Below the pieces are notes generated by a model. That model was not told where the DNA came from and made no database searches. It saw only the letters and a program-made list of their open reading frames with translations. Position numbers and translations under genes: made by a program. Of a DNA stretch of 64,000 nt, positions 1 to 10,877 are shown piece by piece. The stretch covers positions 1-64,000 of the forward strand of contig JADJVW010000061.1 in assembly GCA_016710365.1 (NCBI GenBank). The letters run 5' to 3'. Source of the stretch: Candidatus Caldilinea saccharophila. GTDB lineage: Bacteria > Chloroflexota > Anaerolineae > Caldilineales > Caldilineaceae. Position 1 is the stretch's first letter; each line of letters starts with the position of its first letter.

Positions 1-104
1 AGCCGTGGGTTTCCGGCATTGTCAAGACCCCGCAGGATTCGGGCTGGCCAGGCGACATCGCCCCGTGGACGATCGACATCGACACGGCCGCACAGTCTCA
101 GTAA
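1..104 (+). CDS. 3' end of an upstream gene, possibly a peptide-binding protein
   Basis: The frame is open from position 3 and stops with TAA at 102-104, giving 33 C-terminal residues that contain APWTIDIDTAAQSQ. It is followed directly by two oligopeptide permease genes in the same direction. By gene order it is probably the tail of a peptide/nickel solute-binding lipoprotein, but the piece is too short to prove this from sequence. Confidence 0.4.
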   Translation, partial: PWVSGIVKTPQDSGWPGDIAPWTIDIDTAAQSQ

Positions 105-182
105 GCTACTCACGTCTGATTGGCAACACCTTCCTGGAAGCTGTCAGCTTCCAGGAAGGTTGACTGTTTGAACCAGAAACCT

Positions 183-1175
183 ATGACAACCTATCTGATA
201 CGCCGCATTTTTTGGATGGTTCCCGTACTGCTGATGGTGGCGCTGATCACGTTCACCATGATGCATCAGGCGCCCGGCGGGCCGTGGGATCGCGATCCCA
301 GCCGGCGCCAGGTTGATTCCTCCACCCAGGAAGCGTTGAACAAGAAATTCGGCCTGGACAAGCCGCTCTTTATCAACCTGGAAGGCGGCAACCCGCTCGA
401 CAGCCAATTTTTCACCTATGTCGGCAATGCCATCCAAGGCGATCTCGGCCCCTCCTATCGACAGCGCGGGCGTATGGTGCAGGATGTGCTTTTCGAGCCG
501 CCCAAAGGCAAAGCAATCTGGGACAGCCGCTTTGGCTATTCGATGCGGTTAGGACTGTTGGCACTCGTGATGGCGGCGCTACTCGGCATCCCGCTAGGGA
601 TTCTGGCCGCGCTCAAGCGCAACACATTTTTCGATTATTCGGCGCTTTTCATGTCGACCATCGGCATCTCTGTCCCCAGTTTTGTGTTGGCGATTTTTCT
701 GATCATCTTGCTGGCGGGCCGGCTGAACATTCTGAAGATCATTCAGCGCGACTGGAGCAACCCGGCGGCGTGGATGGTGCCGGCGGTAGTGCTCGGCTTT
801 GGCACCTTTGCCTACATTACGCGCCTCACCCGCAACTCAATGCTTGAGGTGATGGGGCAGGATTATGTTCGCACGGCGCGCGCTAAGGGGCTGGGCGGTC
901 GCGTCATCATCACCCGGCACATGCTGCGCAACGCGCTCATTCCTGTGATGACCATCATGGGCCCTGCGCTGGCCGGTCTGATCACCGGTTCGTTTATCAT
1001 CGAGACCATGTTTGGCTTTCCGGGCAGCGGCCGCGAGTACGTGACGGCGATCGGCAACCGCGACTATTCGATGATCATGGGGACGACGCTGATCTATGCA
1101 CTGCTCATCGTCCTGGCCAACCTGACAGTCGATATCATGTATGGGTTCCTTGACCCGCGTATCAAGGTGAAGTGA
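183..1175 (+). CDS. Peptide/oligopeptide ABC transporter permease, DppB/OppB type
   Basis: This 330-residue inner-membrane protein would form one half of the pore of a dipeptide/oligopeptide importer. It begins TYLIRRIFWMVPVLL, the usual first helix of DppB/OppB proteins, has a periplasmic loop and then about five membrane segments. The EAA coupling loop (DYVRTARAKGL, near residue 227) docks the ATPases. An upstream TTG at 120 is also in frame, but the ATG at 183 places the conserved N-terminus at the right position. The next permease follows after 11 bases. No ATPase gene (DppD/DppF) is present in the window, so the energising subunits must lie elsewhere or upstream. Confidence 0.88.
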   Translation: MTTYLIRRIFWMVPVLLMVALITFTMMHQAPGGPWDRDPSRRQVDSSTQEALNKKFGLDKPLFINLEGGNPLDSQFFTYVGNAIQGDLGPSYRQRGRMVQDVLFEPPKGKAIWDSRFGYSMRLGLLALVMAALLGIPLGILAALKRNTFFDYSALFMSTIGISVPSFVLAIFLIILLAGRLNILKIIQRDWSNPAAWMVPAVVLGFGTFAYITRLTRNSMLEVMGQDYVRTARAKGLGGRVIITRHMLRNALIPVMTIMGPALAGLITGSFIIETMFGFPGSGREYVTAIGNRDYSMIMGTTLIYALLIVLANLTVDIMYGFLDPRIKVK

Positions 1176-1186
1176 GGGAGCCGATC

Positions 1187-2209
1187 ATGACTACGAGCGC
1201 ACAGACGAAACCCCAGCAAATGCAACCAAAGCCTGGCGAGCCGGCCGTGGCCACGCCTGATGTCGCCGATGCCCTGTCGCGACCTGCCCGCTCGCTTTGG
1301 CGTGACGCCTGGTCTCGGCTTTTGCACAATAAAGCGGCCGTAGCCGGCGCTATCGTCATCCTCTTCTTTATGTTTGTGGCGATCTTTGCCCCGGTGCTGG
1401 CGCCGCACAATCCACTGGAACTGAATAGCGGCAAGGGCTTCTTGCCACCGATGTGGGTCGAACGCTCGTCCACGGGCAAGGCCGGCGTCCCGGAATTTAT
1501 CCTCGGCACCGATAACCTTGGCCGCGACGTGCTGAGTCGCGTCATTTACGGCGCGCGCGTTTCGATGGTGGTTGGCTTTATCCCCACCATCATCATCGTC
1601 TTCATCGGCGTTTCGATGGGACTGGTGGCGGGTTATTGGGGCGGCGCCACCGATAACCTGTTGATGCGTCTGACCGACATCGTGTACGCGTTCCCTGACC
1701 TGCTCTTTTTCATCATTGTTATGACTGCTTTGCGCGCCACTGCGCTCGGCCAGTTTCTAAACGGTCTCTTCCTGCTCTTCGTCGCGCTGGCGCTGGTCAA
1801 TTGGGTGGGCGTAGCGCGCCTGGTGCGTGGACAGGTGCTCACGCTCAAGGAACGCGATTTCGTACTGGCGTCGCGGGCGGTGGGGGCATCCCATTTCCGC
1901 ATCATGGTGCGCCACATTCTCCCGAATTCGCTCAGCGTCATCATCGTGGCGATGGCTTTTCTCATCCCCGGCGCCATCATCACGGAAGCCATCCTGGGGT
2001 ACCTGGGGCTGGGTCTGCGCCCTTCCACTGACCCCACCGACATCTTCATCACCAGTTGGGGGTCGATGCTGCTCGAAGGCCAGACCGCCATCAACAACCA
2101 GCCGTGGATTCTGCTGGCGCCGGCTATCTCGGTGGCGCTGGTCGTCCTCTCGTTCAATTTCCTCGGCGACGGCCTGCGCGACGCGCTTGATCCGCGCCTG
2201 CGCGAATAA
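1187..2209 (+). CDS. Peptide ABC transporter permease, DppC/OppC type
   Basis: This is the partner permease of the preceding gene, 340 residues. It has the OppC N-terminal domain (WRDAWSRLLHNKAAVAG then a first membrane helix), the LGTDNLGRDVLSR motif of DppC proteins, and the EAA loop near residue 220 (VLASRAVGAS, then RHILPNSL). The ATG at 1187 was chosen over a GTG at 1172 that overlaps the previous stop. It ends with the family motif GDGLRDALDPRL. It lies 11 bases after the DppB-type gene and 23 bases before the next permease, so these genes look like one operon. Confidence 0.9.
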   Translation: MTTSAQTKPQQMQPKPGEPAVATPDVADALSRPARSLWRDAWSRLLHNKAAVAGAIVILFFMFVAIFAPVLAPHNPLELNSGKGFLPPMWVERSSTGKAGVPEFILGTDNLGRDVLSRVIYGARVSMVVGFIPTIIIVFIGVSMGLVAGYWGGATDNLLMRLTDIVYAFPDLLFFIIVMTALRATALGQFLNGLFLLFVALALVNWVGVARLVRGQVLTLKERDFVLASRAVGASHFRIMVRHILPNSLSVIIVAMAFLIPGAIITEAILGYLGLGLRPSTDPTDIFITSWGSMLLEGQTAINNQPWILLAPAISVALVVLSFNFLGDGLRDALDPRLRE

Positions 2210-2232
2210 AGCTGCGAATTGAATAATTTTCC

Positions 2233-3300
2233 ATGACGCGTTACATTTTTCGACGACTTCTCCAGGCGATTCCGACCCTGATTGGCGTCAGTATCCTCAG
2301 TTTCATTCTGGTCAACGCTGCGCCGGGGGACCCCGTCACCATGCGCACCTTTGGCGATACGCGCATGACTGAGGAGGCGCGCCAGATTCTGCGGCGCCAA
2401 CTTGGCCTTGACCAGCACCCCATCGTCCAATATTTTGTCTGGATGACGGGGCTGTCGGTGCAACGCGGCGACCAGGTGGCGATGATGACAAGGCCGGGCA
2501 AACCTTGTGGCTATGTGGGCGGCATCGACGTGACGGTCTGTGATAGCGGCGGCGGCATTCTGCGCGGCGACCTGGGCATCAGCCTCGACACCAAGCAGCC
2601 GGTGTGGGATCGTATCGTCGAACGCATGGCGGCAACGCTGGAACTGGGCATTGTCAGCCTGGCCCTGTCGTTATTGATCGGGGTGCCGTTGGGCGTGTTG
2701 AGCGCGGTCAAACACGGCTCGATCTTTGACAACCCGGTGCGCTTTTTCGCCGTCGTGTTTCGCGCGGTGCCCATCTTCTGGATGGGGCTGTTGTTGATCT
2801 TCGTGTTTTCGGTGATGCTGGGGTGGCTGCCTACCGGCGGAAGGCAAACGGTTTCGCTTACCCAGGAATTCGACCTGGGCGACCGCCTCCGCCACCTTAT
2901 TTTGCCGGCGTCGGTGTTGGCTTTTGGCGGCATTGCCGGGTTCAGCCGCATCATGCGCACGGAAACGCTCGAAGTGCTGCACACCGACTACATCCGCACC
3001 GCGCAGGCCAAAGGCTTGTCGCCAGGCAATGTCTGGTTTGTCCATGCCTTTCGCAACGCCCTCATCCCGCTGATGACGGTGATGGGCCCGGCGGTGGTCG
3101 GCGTGCTGGGCGGTGCGGTCGTCGTGGAGACGATCTTTGCCTGGCCCGGCATGGGACGGCTCACCGTCAACGCGGCGTTCCAACAGGATTACCCGGTGGT
3201 GCTTGGCGCGGGCATGTTCTTCGCCGTGCTGACCATCGTCGGGTATATGTTGTCGGATATTTTTTACGCGGCGGTTGACCCGCGCGTGCGATTTGATTGA
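2233..3300 (+). CDS. Second peptide ABC transporter permease, DppB/OppB type
   Basis: This 355-residue protein is a second DppB/OppB-type permease. It starts TRYIFRRLLQAIPTLIGVS, has a longer periplasmic loop than the first copy (about residues 70-115, containing two Cys), then the transport domain with an EAA loop DYIRTAQAKGL near residue 253. It ends YAAVDPRVRFD, typical of the family. It differs clearly from the copy at 183-1175, so this is a second transporter rather than a recent duplication. The DppC partner follows after a repeat-filled gap of 164 bases. Confidence 0.88.
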   Translation: MTRYIFRRLLQAIPTLIGVSILSFILVNAAPGDPVTMRTFGDTRMTEEARQILRRQLGLDQHPIVQYFVWMTGLSVQRGDQVAMMTRPGKPCGYVGGIDVTVCDSGGGILRGDLGISLDTKQPVWDRIVERMAATLELGIVSLALSLLIGVPLGVLSAVKHGSIFDNPVRFFAVVFRAVPIFWMGLLLIFVFSVMLGWLPTGGRQTVSLTQEFDLGDRLRHLILPASVLAFGGIAGFSRIMRTETLEVLHTDYIRTAQAKGLSPGNVWFVHAFRNALIPLMTVMGPAVVGVLGGAVVVETIFAWPGMGRLTVNAAFQQDYPVVLGAGMFFAVLTIVGYMLSDIFYAAVDPRVRFD

Positions 3301-3325
3301 GATCAGCACAAAACTTGCCCATTTC

Positions 3326-3428
3326 GACGCGGAGATGCAGAAGCGCGGAGCAAACGCAGGGAGAAGCGCCTGTTACCTTTCTCAATTTTCTCTGCGCATC
3401 TTTGCATCTCCGCGACTCTGCGTCAAAG
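3326..3428 (+). repeat. Palindromic repeat, family D (GACGCAGAG / GCGGAGATGC)
   Basis: The left arm contains GACGCGGAGATGCAGA and the right arm contains TGCATCTCCGCGACTCTGC, an imperfect inverted repeat that can fold into a long hairpin between two permease genes. Related elements lie near 28731, 32331, 51008 (inside a gene) and 54285. Confidence 0.7.
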
Positions 3429-3464
3429 TCGTAACGATTCCAGCGAAATAGAGTGCAGCATCCT

Positions 3465-4496
3465 ATGGCGGTCGATCAGGCGCAGAAAGGCGTAGCATTT
3501 CAGGGAGGGCAAGACGCCCTGGGTTTGGCGCGCAAGCCGCAGACCTATTGGAGCATGGCTTTCGCAAGTCTGCGGCGCGACAAGTTGACAATCGTGGCGT
3601 TGTCCTTCATTGCGGTCATTAGCCTGCTGGCGTTGGGCGCCGGTGTGATCACCAATGCTATCGGCGTCAGCCCGACGCAGACTAACCCCGCCAACCAATT
3701 CCAGCAGCCGTATCTCATTCCCTACCTCCAATGGATGCTGGGAATCGACCCGCTTACGGCGCCGACGATGCTCTACAAGTCAGGCGGCGCGACGCACTGG
3801 CTGGGCGCCGATCAATTAGGGCGCGACCAACTGGCGCGGCTGCTCTACGGTGCGCGCATCAGCCTGAGCATCGCGCTGGTGGCCGCGGGGCTGTCCATGG
3901 TGCTTGGCGTGGGGGTGGGCGCAGTCGCCGGTTACTTTGGCGGGCGCGTCGACGACGTGATTATGTGGTTTATTGCCACGTTGACCACCATCCCTGAAAT
4001 CTACCTGCTCATCATCGTCAATTCAATCTTCCGCCCAACGCCGCTGACGTTGACGCTCTTTCTGGGCTTTCTGGGCTGGTTTGGCACCGCGCGTTTTATG
4101 CGCGGCAATGTCTTCAAGGTGCGCATGTTGGAATACACGACTGCGGCGCGTGCGGTCGGCGCCAGCAACTATCGCATCTTGCTGCGCCATGTCATCCCCA
4201 ACAGCTTGCCGATCATTGTGGTGATCACCGCGGTGGATGTCGGCGCGCTGATCCTGACCGAATCGATCCTGAGTTTTCTGGGGTTGGGCGTGCAGCCGCC
4301 AACGCCGACCTGGGGCAACATGCTCTACCGCGCCAACGATTTTGTCTTTCTGCGCGACCCCGTGACCAAGGAGTTTCTTGGTCTGCATCTGCTCATCTGG
4401 CCAGGCGTTCTGATCACGCTGACGGTGCTGTCGTTCTATCTCATCGGCGATGGACTGCGCGACGCCCTCGACCCGATGCTAAAGAATAAGAAGTAA
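3465..4496 (+). CDS. Second peptide ABC transporter permease, DppC/OppC type
   Basis: This 343-residue permease has the DppC layout: a cytoplasmic N-terminus with SLRRDKLTIVALSFIAV as first helix, a periplasmic loop, HWLGADQLGRDQLARLLYGAR, and an EAA loop near residue 222 (TTAARAVGASNYRILLRH). It ends GDGLRDALDPMLK. The ATG at 3465 is preferred over the GTG at 3453. The solute-binding lipoprotein follows after 75 bases, so this gene, the preceding DppB-type gene and the binding protein probably make one importer. Confidence 0.88.
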   Translation: MAVDQAQKGVAFQGGQDALGLARKPQTYWSMAFASLRRDKLTIVALSFIAVISLLALGAGVITNAIGVSPTQTNPANQFQQPYLIPYLQWMLGIDPLTAPTMLYKSGGATHWLGADQLGRDQLARLLYGARISLSIALVAAGLSMVLGVGVGAVAGYFGGRVDDVIMWFIATLTTIPEIYLLIIVNSIFRPTPLTLTLFLGFLGWFGTARFMRGNVFKVRMLEYTTAARAVGASNYRILLRHVIPNSLPIIVVITAVDVGALILTESILSFLGLGVQPPTPTWGNMLYRANDFVFLRDPVTKEFLGLHLLIWPGVLITLTVLSFYLIGDGLRDALDPMLKNKK

Positions 4497-4571
4497 TGCG
4501 TAATGGGTTGTGCGTAATGAGTGAAGCAGCGAATTTCAGTAGACGTTTATGAAGGAAGTTGAAAGGAGAAC

Positions 4572-6320
4572 ATGATGGGACGTAAGTGGTTTAGTTTCAC
4601 AATGTTGGTTGTGCTGGTGGCCGCCGTGTTGGCGGGCTGTGCGCAGCCTGTGCCGATCGCACCGCCGGTCGAGTCTGGCGCAGCCGCACCGGGCGAAGCA
4701 GTTGCTGGCGGCGAAACCGCGCCCGCAGGCGAAGCAACGTCGGGAGGCGTCTGGACGCGCATTGATCTGTCGGACGCATCGATCCTGAACCCCATCCTGT
4801 GGTCGGACAACACCAGTTCTGGCATCGGCGGCTTCTTCTATCCAAGTTTGATCTCGGTCGATCCACAATCGGGCGCGTATGTCACTGACGGCAGCATGTC
4901 CGAGAGTTGGGAGGTCTCCGAGGATGGCCTGATCTGGACCTTCCACCTGCGCGACGGCGTGACCTGGAGCGACGGCGACCCAGTTGACGCCGCTGACTTC
5001 AAGTACACTTACGATGCCGTGGCCAGTGACCTGGTCGAGACGCCGCGCAAAAGCCTTATCGAGAAGATTCAGAGCATCGATGTGGTCGATCCGCTGACGC
5101 TGCAAGTCGTGTTTACAGAGGTCAAATGTGACGGCTTTGGCGATCTGGGGTTGGGCTGGCTGCCCAGCCATCTGTACGCGGCTGACTTCAGCGACATCAT
5201 GACCAGCCCTCTCAACGAAGCGCCGGCCGCCAGCGCCGGCCCCTTTGTCTTCCAGAGTTGGACGCGCGACGATAATGTGATCATGACGCGCAACGAGACC
5301 TATTGGGAAAGCGCACCCAATATGGACGGTCTGATCACCCGCATTGTGCCTGACGCCGGCGCGCGGTTGGCGCAACTGCTCAGCGGCGAGATCGATGTCA
5401 CTGGCCTCGAACCCACCCAACTCGCCAGTGTGGAAGACAACCCAGACATCACCGTCTTTAGCGCCAACGATGACGGCTACGACTTCCTCGGCCTGAATCT
5501 CGCCAACCCGGATAATCCGCAGCCGGGCAAGGACGAAGATGGCAACCTGATCGAGCAGGATCCGCACCCGATCCTGAGCGACCTCAACGTGCGCAAGGCA
5601 ATCGCCCACGCGCTCGACTACAAGACGATCATCGACAGCGTCTATCTGGGGCGCGGCTATCAGATCGCCTCGAACGTGCTGCCGGCGGTGGAATGGGCGC
5701 ACGACCCGTCGATCCAGCCGTACGACTACGACCGGGAGCTTGCCAAGCAGTTGCTGGAAGAGGCGGGCTGGATTGATAGCAACGGCGACGGCATCCGTGA
5801 AAAGGATGGCGCCGAGTTAAAGCTTCAACTGATTACCAACGCCGGCAACAAGGTGCGCGAGGATCTCGGCGCCCTGGTGCAGGATCAGTTGGCTCAGATT
5901 GGGATGAGCGTCGACTTCCAGGCAATTGACTTTGGCACGCTGGTCGACAACCTGCTGGCGCAGACCTACGACATGGTGATCATCGGCTGGACCGGTCTAG
6001 GCTCCGATCCCAACGACGACGCCTTCTGGCGGACTGACTTCGACACGCCGGGAAGCGGCTTCAACTTTGTCAGCTATCAAAATCCGAAGATCGACGAGCT
6101 GTTGCAGGCCGGCATCGCGGTGCCTGGCTGTAGCACCGAGGAGCGCGCCCCCTACTACCAGCAGATTCAGCAGATTATTCACGACGACGTCCCCTACGTC
6201 TTCATTTCGGGTGGCGTGGGCGACACCGGCTACAACAACCGTTGGGCCGGCATCGATCCAGGCCCGTGGAGCTTCTACTGGAACGTGCATCAGTGGTTTA
6301 ACAAAAACCTGACGCCGTGA
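4572..6320 (+). CDS. Peptide/nickel-type extracellular solute-binding lipoprotein
   Basis: This 582-residue protein is a family 5 extracellular solute-binding protein (DppA/OppA type) that captures peptides or similar ligands outside the membrane. It starts with a lipoprotein signal: a hydrophobic stretch ending LAGC, with the lipidated Cys at residue 23, then an Ala/Gly/Glu-rich linker. The core has family landmarks such as SESWEVSEDGLIWTFHLRDG (near residue 105) and ADFKYTYDAV. A good ribosome site (GAAAGGAG) precedes the ATG. It ends the double permease cluster and is its likely ligand-binding subunit. Confidence 0.9.
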   Translation: MMGRKWFSFTMLVVLVAAVLAGCAQPVPIAPPVESGAAAPGEAVAGGETAPAGEATSGGVWTRIDLSDASILNPILWSDNTSSGIGGFFYPSLISVDPQSGAYVTDGSMSESWEVSEDGLIWTFHLRDGVTWSDGDPVDAADFKYTYDAVASDLVETPRKSLIEKIQSIDVVDPLTLQVVFTEVKCDGFGDLGLGWLPSHLYAADFSDIMTSPLNEAPAASAGPFVFQSWTRDDNVIMTRNETYWESAPNMDGLITRIVPDAGARLAQLLSGEIDVTGLEPTQLASVEDNPDITVFSANDDGYDFLGLNLANPDNPQPGKDEDGNLIEQDPHPILSDLNVRKAIAHALDYKTIIDSVYLGRGYQIASNVLPAVEWAHDPSIQPYDYDRELAKQLLEEAGWIDSNGDGIREKDGAELKLQLITNAGNKVREDLGALVQDQLAQIGMSVDFQAIDFGTLVDNLLAQTYDMVIIGWTGLGSDPNDDAFWRTDFDTPGSGFNFVSYQNPKIDELLQAGIAVPGCSTEERAPYYQQIQQIIHDDVPYVFISGGVGDTGYNNRWAGIDPGPWSFYWNVHQWFNKNLTP

Positions 6321-6332
6321 AGTAAAACAATA

Positions 6333-6402
6333 GCACGCGGATTAGGCGGATCGTCGCGGATTTGATCTGCGCACATCCGTCTAATCCGCGTCATCCGCGT
6401 GC
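6333..6402 (+). repeat. Palindromic repeat, family A (GCACGCGGAT)
   Basis: GCACGCGGATTAGGCGGAT on the left is answered by ATCCGTCTAATCCGCG and ATCCGCGTGC on the right, so the 70 bases can fold back on themselves. It separates the binding-protein gene from tryptophanase. Sister copies are at 8283-8343 and 48791-48889. There is no clear T-run, so a simple terminator role is doubtful. Confidence 0.7.
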
Positions 6403-6433
6403 CATCAAACCAGCCTGACGCGAGACTCGCCGC

Positions 6434-7822
<1,389 letters not shown>

Positions 7823-7857
7823 ATTAAATCAAGATGGAATTCACATTGCAAAAAACT

Positions 7858-7960
7858 ATCCACAGATTTCACAGATGATAGGCTTGTGCTTGCTGTTTTG
7901 AGATCACTCAGAGATTGAGAGTCTCTGCAAGAATCTGTGTCATCTGTGCCATCTGTGGAT
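7858..7960 (+). repeat. Palindromic repeat, family B (CACAGATTTCACAGATGA)
   Basis: ATCCACAGATTTCACAGATG at the left end pairs with CATCTGTGCCATCTGTGGAT at the right end, with an inner short inverted repeat near the middle. It fills the gap between tryptophanase and the small GNAT gene. A shorter relative with a perfect stem lies at 15589-15634. Confidence 0.7.
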
Positions 7961-7986
7961 ACCTCTTACATCACTGGCGACGGCTA

Positions 7987-8274
7987 GTGACCCATAACGA
8001 GGCGCAGACGCGTTTCGAGTTTGCGCAAGAAGGCCAGCTTGCCGTGCTGGATTACCGGCGCGTCGGCAACCAGATCCTCTTTACGGACACGCATGTGCCC
8101 GCGGAACTGGAAGGGCGCGGCATCGGCAGCGCGCTGGTCAAAGCCGGGCTGAATTACGCACGCGACAACCAGGTGGAGGTCGTGCCGCTCTGCCCCTTTG
8201 TCAAGAGCTACATCGAGCGCAAGCCGGAATATCAGCCGCTGGTCAAGCAAAGCTCGTCGGGCGGCTTCGCCTGA
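7987..8274 (+). CDS. Small GNAT-fold N-acetyltransferase (YjdJ-like)
   Basis: This protein of about 95 residues is a single compact GNAT domain of the YjdJ type, which probably acetylates a small molecule or protein using acetyl-CoA. The CoA-binding loop is visible as ELEGRGIGSALV, followed by LCPFVKSYIERKPEY, a strong signature of this small family. The GTG at 7987 is the likely start; an in-frame ATG at 7915 would add residues encoded by the neighbouring palindromic repeat. The substrate is unknown. Confidence 0.75.
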   Translation: MTHNEAQTRFEFAQEGQLAVLDYRRVGNQILFTDTHVPAELEGRGIGSALVKAGLNYARDNQVEVVPLCPFVKSYIERKPEYQPLVKQSSSGGFA

Positions 8275-8282
8275 AAAAAATC

Positions 8283-8343
8283 GCACGCGGATGACGCGGA
8301 TTTTTGCGGATCAAAATCAGCCCGATCCGCGTCATTCGCGTGC
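8283..8343 (+). repeat. Palindromic repeat, family A
   Basis: GCACGCGGATGACGCGGAT pairs with GATCCGCGTCATTCGCGTGC across a short centre. The element sits between the GNAT gene and purE and ends 22 bases before the purE start codon, so it could affect translation or readthrough into the purine genes. Confidence 0.7.
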
Positions 8344-8365
8344 CATGCTTGATGGAGGGCAACCG

Positions 8366-8860
8366 ATGGCTCAAGAAGCGCAGCCGCTGGTCGGCGTGAT
8401 CATGGGCAGCAAGTCGGACTGGGAGACGATGAAGGCCGCGTCTGATATGCTGGCTGAGTTCGCTGTGGCGCACGAATGCCGCGTCGTCTCCGCACATCGC
8501 ACGCCGGCATGGATGGTCGAGTATGCCGCGCAGGCCGAGGGACGCGGGCTTGAGATGATCATTGCCGGTGCGGGCGGCGCCGCGCATCTGCCCGGCATGG
8601 TCGCCGGCCACACGCTGCTGCCGGTGATCGGCGTGCCGATCGAGAGCCGCGCGCTCAACGGGTTGGACTCGCTGCTCTCGATCGTGCAGATGCCGGCAGG
8701 CGTGCCCGTGGCGACGATGGCGATCGGCAAGGCGGGCGCCACCAACGCCGCGCTGCTCGCCGTCGCTATCCTGGCGGCTACGCGGCCGGCGCTGCGCGAC
8801 AAGCTGCGCAACTGGCGAACCGAACGGGCGGAGCAGGTGATGAACGAGACGCTGGAATGA
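8366..8860 (+). CDS. purE: 5-(carboxyamino)imidazole ribonucleotide mutase
   Basis: PurE moves the carboxyl group of N5-CAIR to give CAIR in de novo purine synthesis. The 164-residue protein has the family landmarks IMGSKSDWETM near the N-terminus, the catalytic-His loop SAHRTPAWM, and a glycine-rich segment GAGGAAHLPGMVA. The start at 8366 is supported by GGAGGG seven bases upstream and matches the usual length. purK and purF lie downstream, but an unrelated toxin-antitoxin pair comes in between. It is the N5-CAIR-dependent class, in line with the presence of purK. Confidence 0.93.
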   Translation: MAQEAQPLVGVIMGSKSDWETMKAASDMLAEFAVAHECRVVSAHRTPAWMVEYAAQAEGRGLEMIIAGAGGAAHLPGMVAGHTLLPVIGVPIESRALNGLDSLLSIVQMPAGVPVATMAIGKAGATNAALLAVAILAATRPALRDKLRNWRTERAEQVMNETLE

Positions 8861-8867
8861 TTACTTG

Positions 8868-8876
8868 TGCTATACT
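8868..8876 (+). promoter_or_regulatory. Extended -10 promoter element before the toxin-antitoxin pair
   Basis: TGCTATACT matches an extended -10 box (TGN followed by TATACT). It lies just after the purE stop and about 57 bases before the proposed antitoxin start at 8933, which would let the pair be transcribed independently of the purine genes. No good -35 box is seen. Confidence 0.35.
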
Positions 8877-8932
8877 CAACCTAGCAAATGTGTTTGTCTG
8901 CGGGAATGGCAAAGCTGCGTGAGGTAATCTCG

Positions 8933-9211
8933 ATGAGTTCTAGCGTGCTCACCATTGATGTGCCAGAGGAAGTTCTTTGGGCTTTGAATCAAAACCCCGA
9001 TCAATTCGCTGATGAAGCGCGCCTCTTACTTGCAGTCAAGTTGTACGAATCGGGCCGTCTTGGCAGTGGTTTGGCCGCACAACTGGCTGGCGTTCCTCGC
9101 TCGACTTTCATCTTCCTCTTAGGACGCTATGGTCTGTCTGCGGTTGGCGTAGATCCGGAAGAAATCGAAAAAGACTTTGCCAATGCACTCCGGGCCAGTC
9201 ATCCTCAATAA
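8933..9211 (+). CDS. UPF0175 family antitoxin
   Basis: This 92-residue protein matches the UPF0175 family: an opening strand (VLTIDVPEEVLWAL), EARLLLAVKLYESGRLGSGLAAQLAGVPRS, which is a helix-turn-helix-like segment, and a C-terminal tail rich in acidic residues. UPF0175 proteins are found next to PIN-like DUF3368 toxins, exactly as here, and are thought to act as antitoxins and possibly DNA-binding repressors of their own operon. The ATG at 8933 has GAGGTA upstream; ATGs at 8888 and 8906 are alternatives. The coding end overlaps the toxin start by 29 bases, which indicates coupled translation. Confidence 0.75.
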   Translation: MSSSVLTIDVPEEVLWALNQNPDQFADEARLLLAVKLYESGRLGSGLAAQLAGVPRSTFIFLLGRYGLSAVGVDPEEIEKDFANALRASHPQ

Positions 9212-9686
9212 TACACCTCTGGTTGCTTTCTGGGTGTTAAATCGATTGGACTTGCTACAAAGCATGTACTACAAGATTTACATCCCCAAAGCCGTATTCG
9301 AAGAGTTTATTGCGATCGATGAAACAGTGCGTCGGCAGTCGTTGGCGCGCTCCCCGTGGATCGAGGTTTTACCCCTACAGGCGCCTGCATATGCGCTGAC
9401 CTTTGTCGGGCTGGACGCAGGAGAAGCAGAGGTATTGGCGCTGGCGCTGGAGCGATCGGCTCGCCTTGTCATCATGGACGAGCGTAAAGGGCGCACCTAC
9501 GCGCAGCGGCTTAGCCTGCCGTTGACTGGAACGGTTGGCGTCCTGCTTGCCGCCAAGTCCAGAGGCTTTATCAATGCTGTTTCGCCAATGATCGATACCC
9601 TGCTGAAGAACGATTTTTACCTGAATGCAGCCTTAATTCATCGAGTGTTGCAAACAGCCGGAGAAGCCTCGCACAACCAAGGCTGA
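9183..9686 (+). CDS. DUF3368 family PIN-like toxin
   Basis: This 167-residue protein belongs to DUF3368, a branch of PIN-fold nucleases. Visible PIN features are ILNNTPLVAF at the N-terminus (with Asn where many PIN proteins have the first Asp), the acidic segment LDAGEAEVLALAL, and VIMDERKGRTYA with a further acidic residue. The C-terminal half (GVLLAAKSRGFI...ALIHRVLQTAGE) is diagnostic of DUF3368. The ATG at 9183 lies inside the antitoxin gene. It likely acts as an RNase toxin held by the UPF0175 partner. The Asp to Asn change could weaken metal binding. Confidence 0.75.
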   Translation: MHSGPVILNNTPLVAFWVLNRLDLLQSMYYKIYIPKAVFEEFIAIDETVRRQSLARSPWIEVLPLQAPAYALTFVGLDAGEAEVLALALERSARLVIMDERKGRTYAQRLSLPLTGTVGVLLAAKSRGFINAVSPMIDTLLKNDFYLNAALIHRVLQTAGEASHNQG

Positions 9687-9702
9687 TGTGAGTAACGAGC
9701 AG

Positions 9703-10860
<1,158 letters not shown>

Positions 10861-10877
10861 CCTCACAGGAGGCTCTT

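Noticed and set aside
4536..5702. Long minus-strand frame opposite the peptide-binding protein
   Set aside because: It is an antisense shadow; the plus-strand gene has a lipobox, family motifs and a ribosome site.
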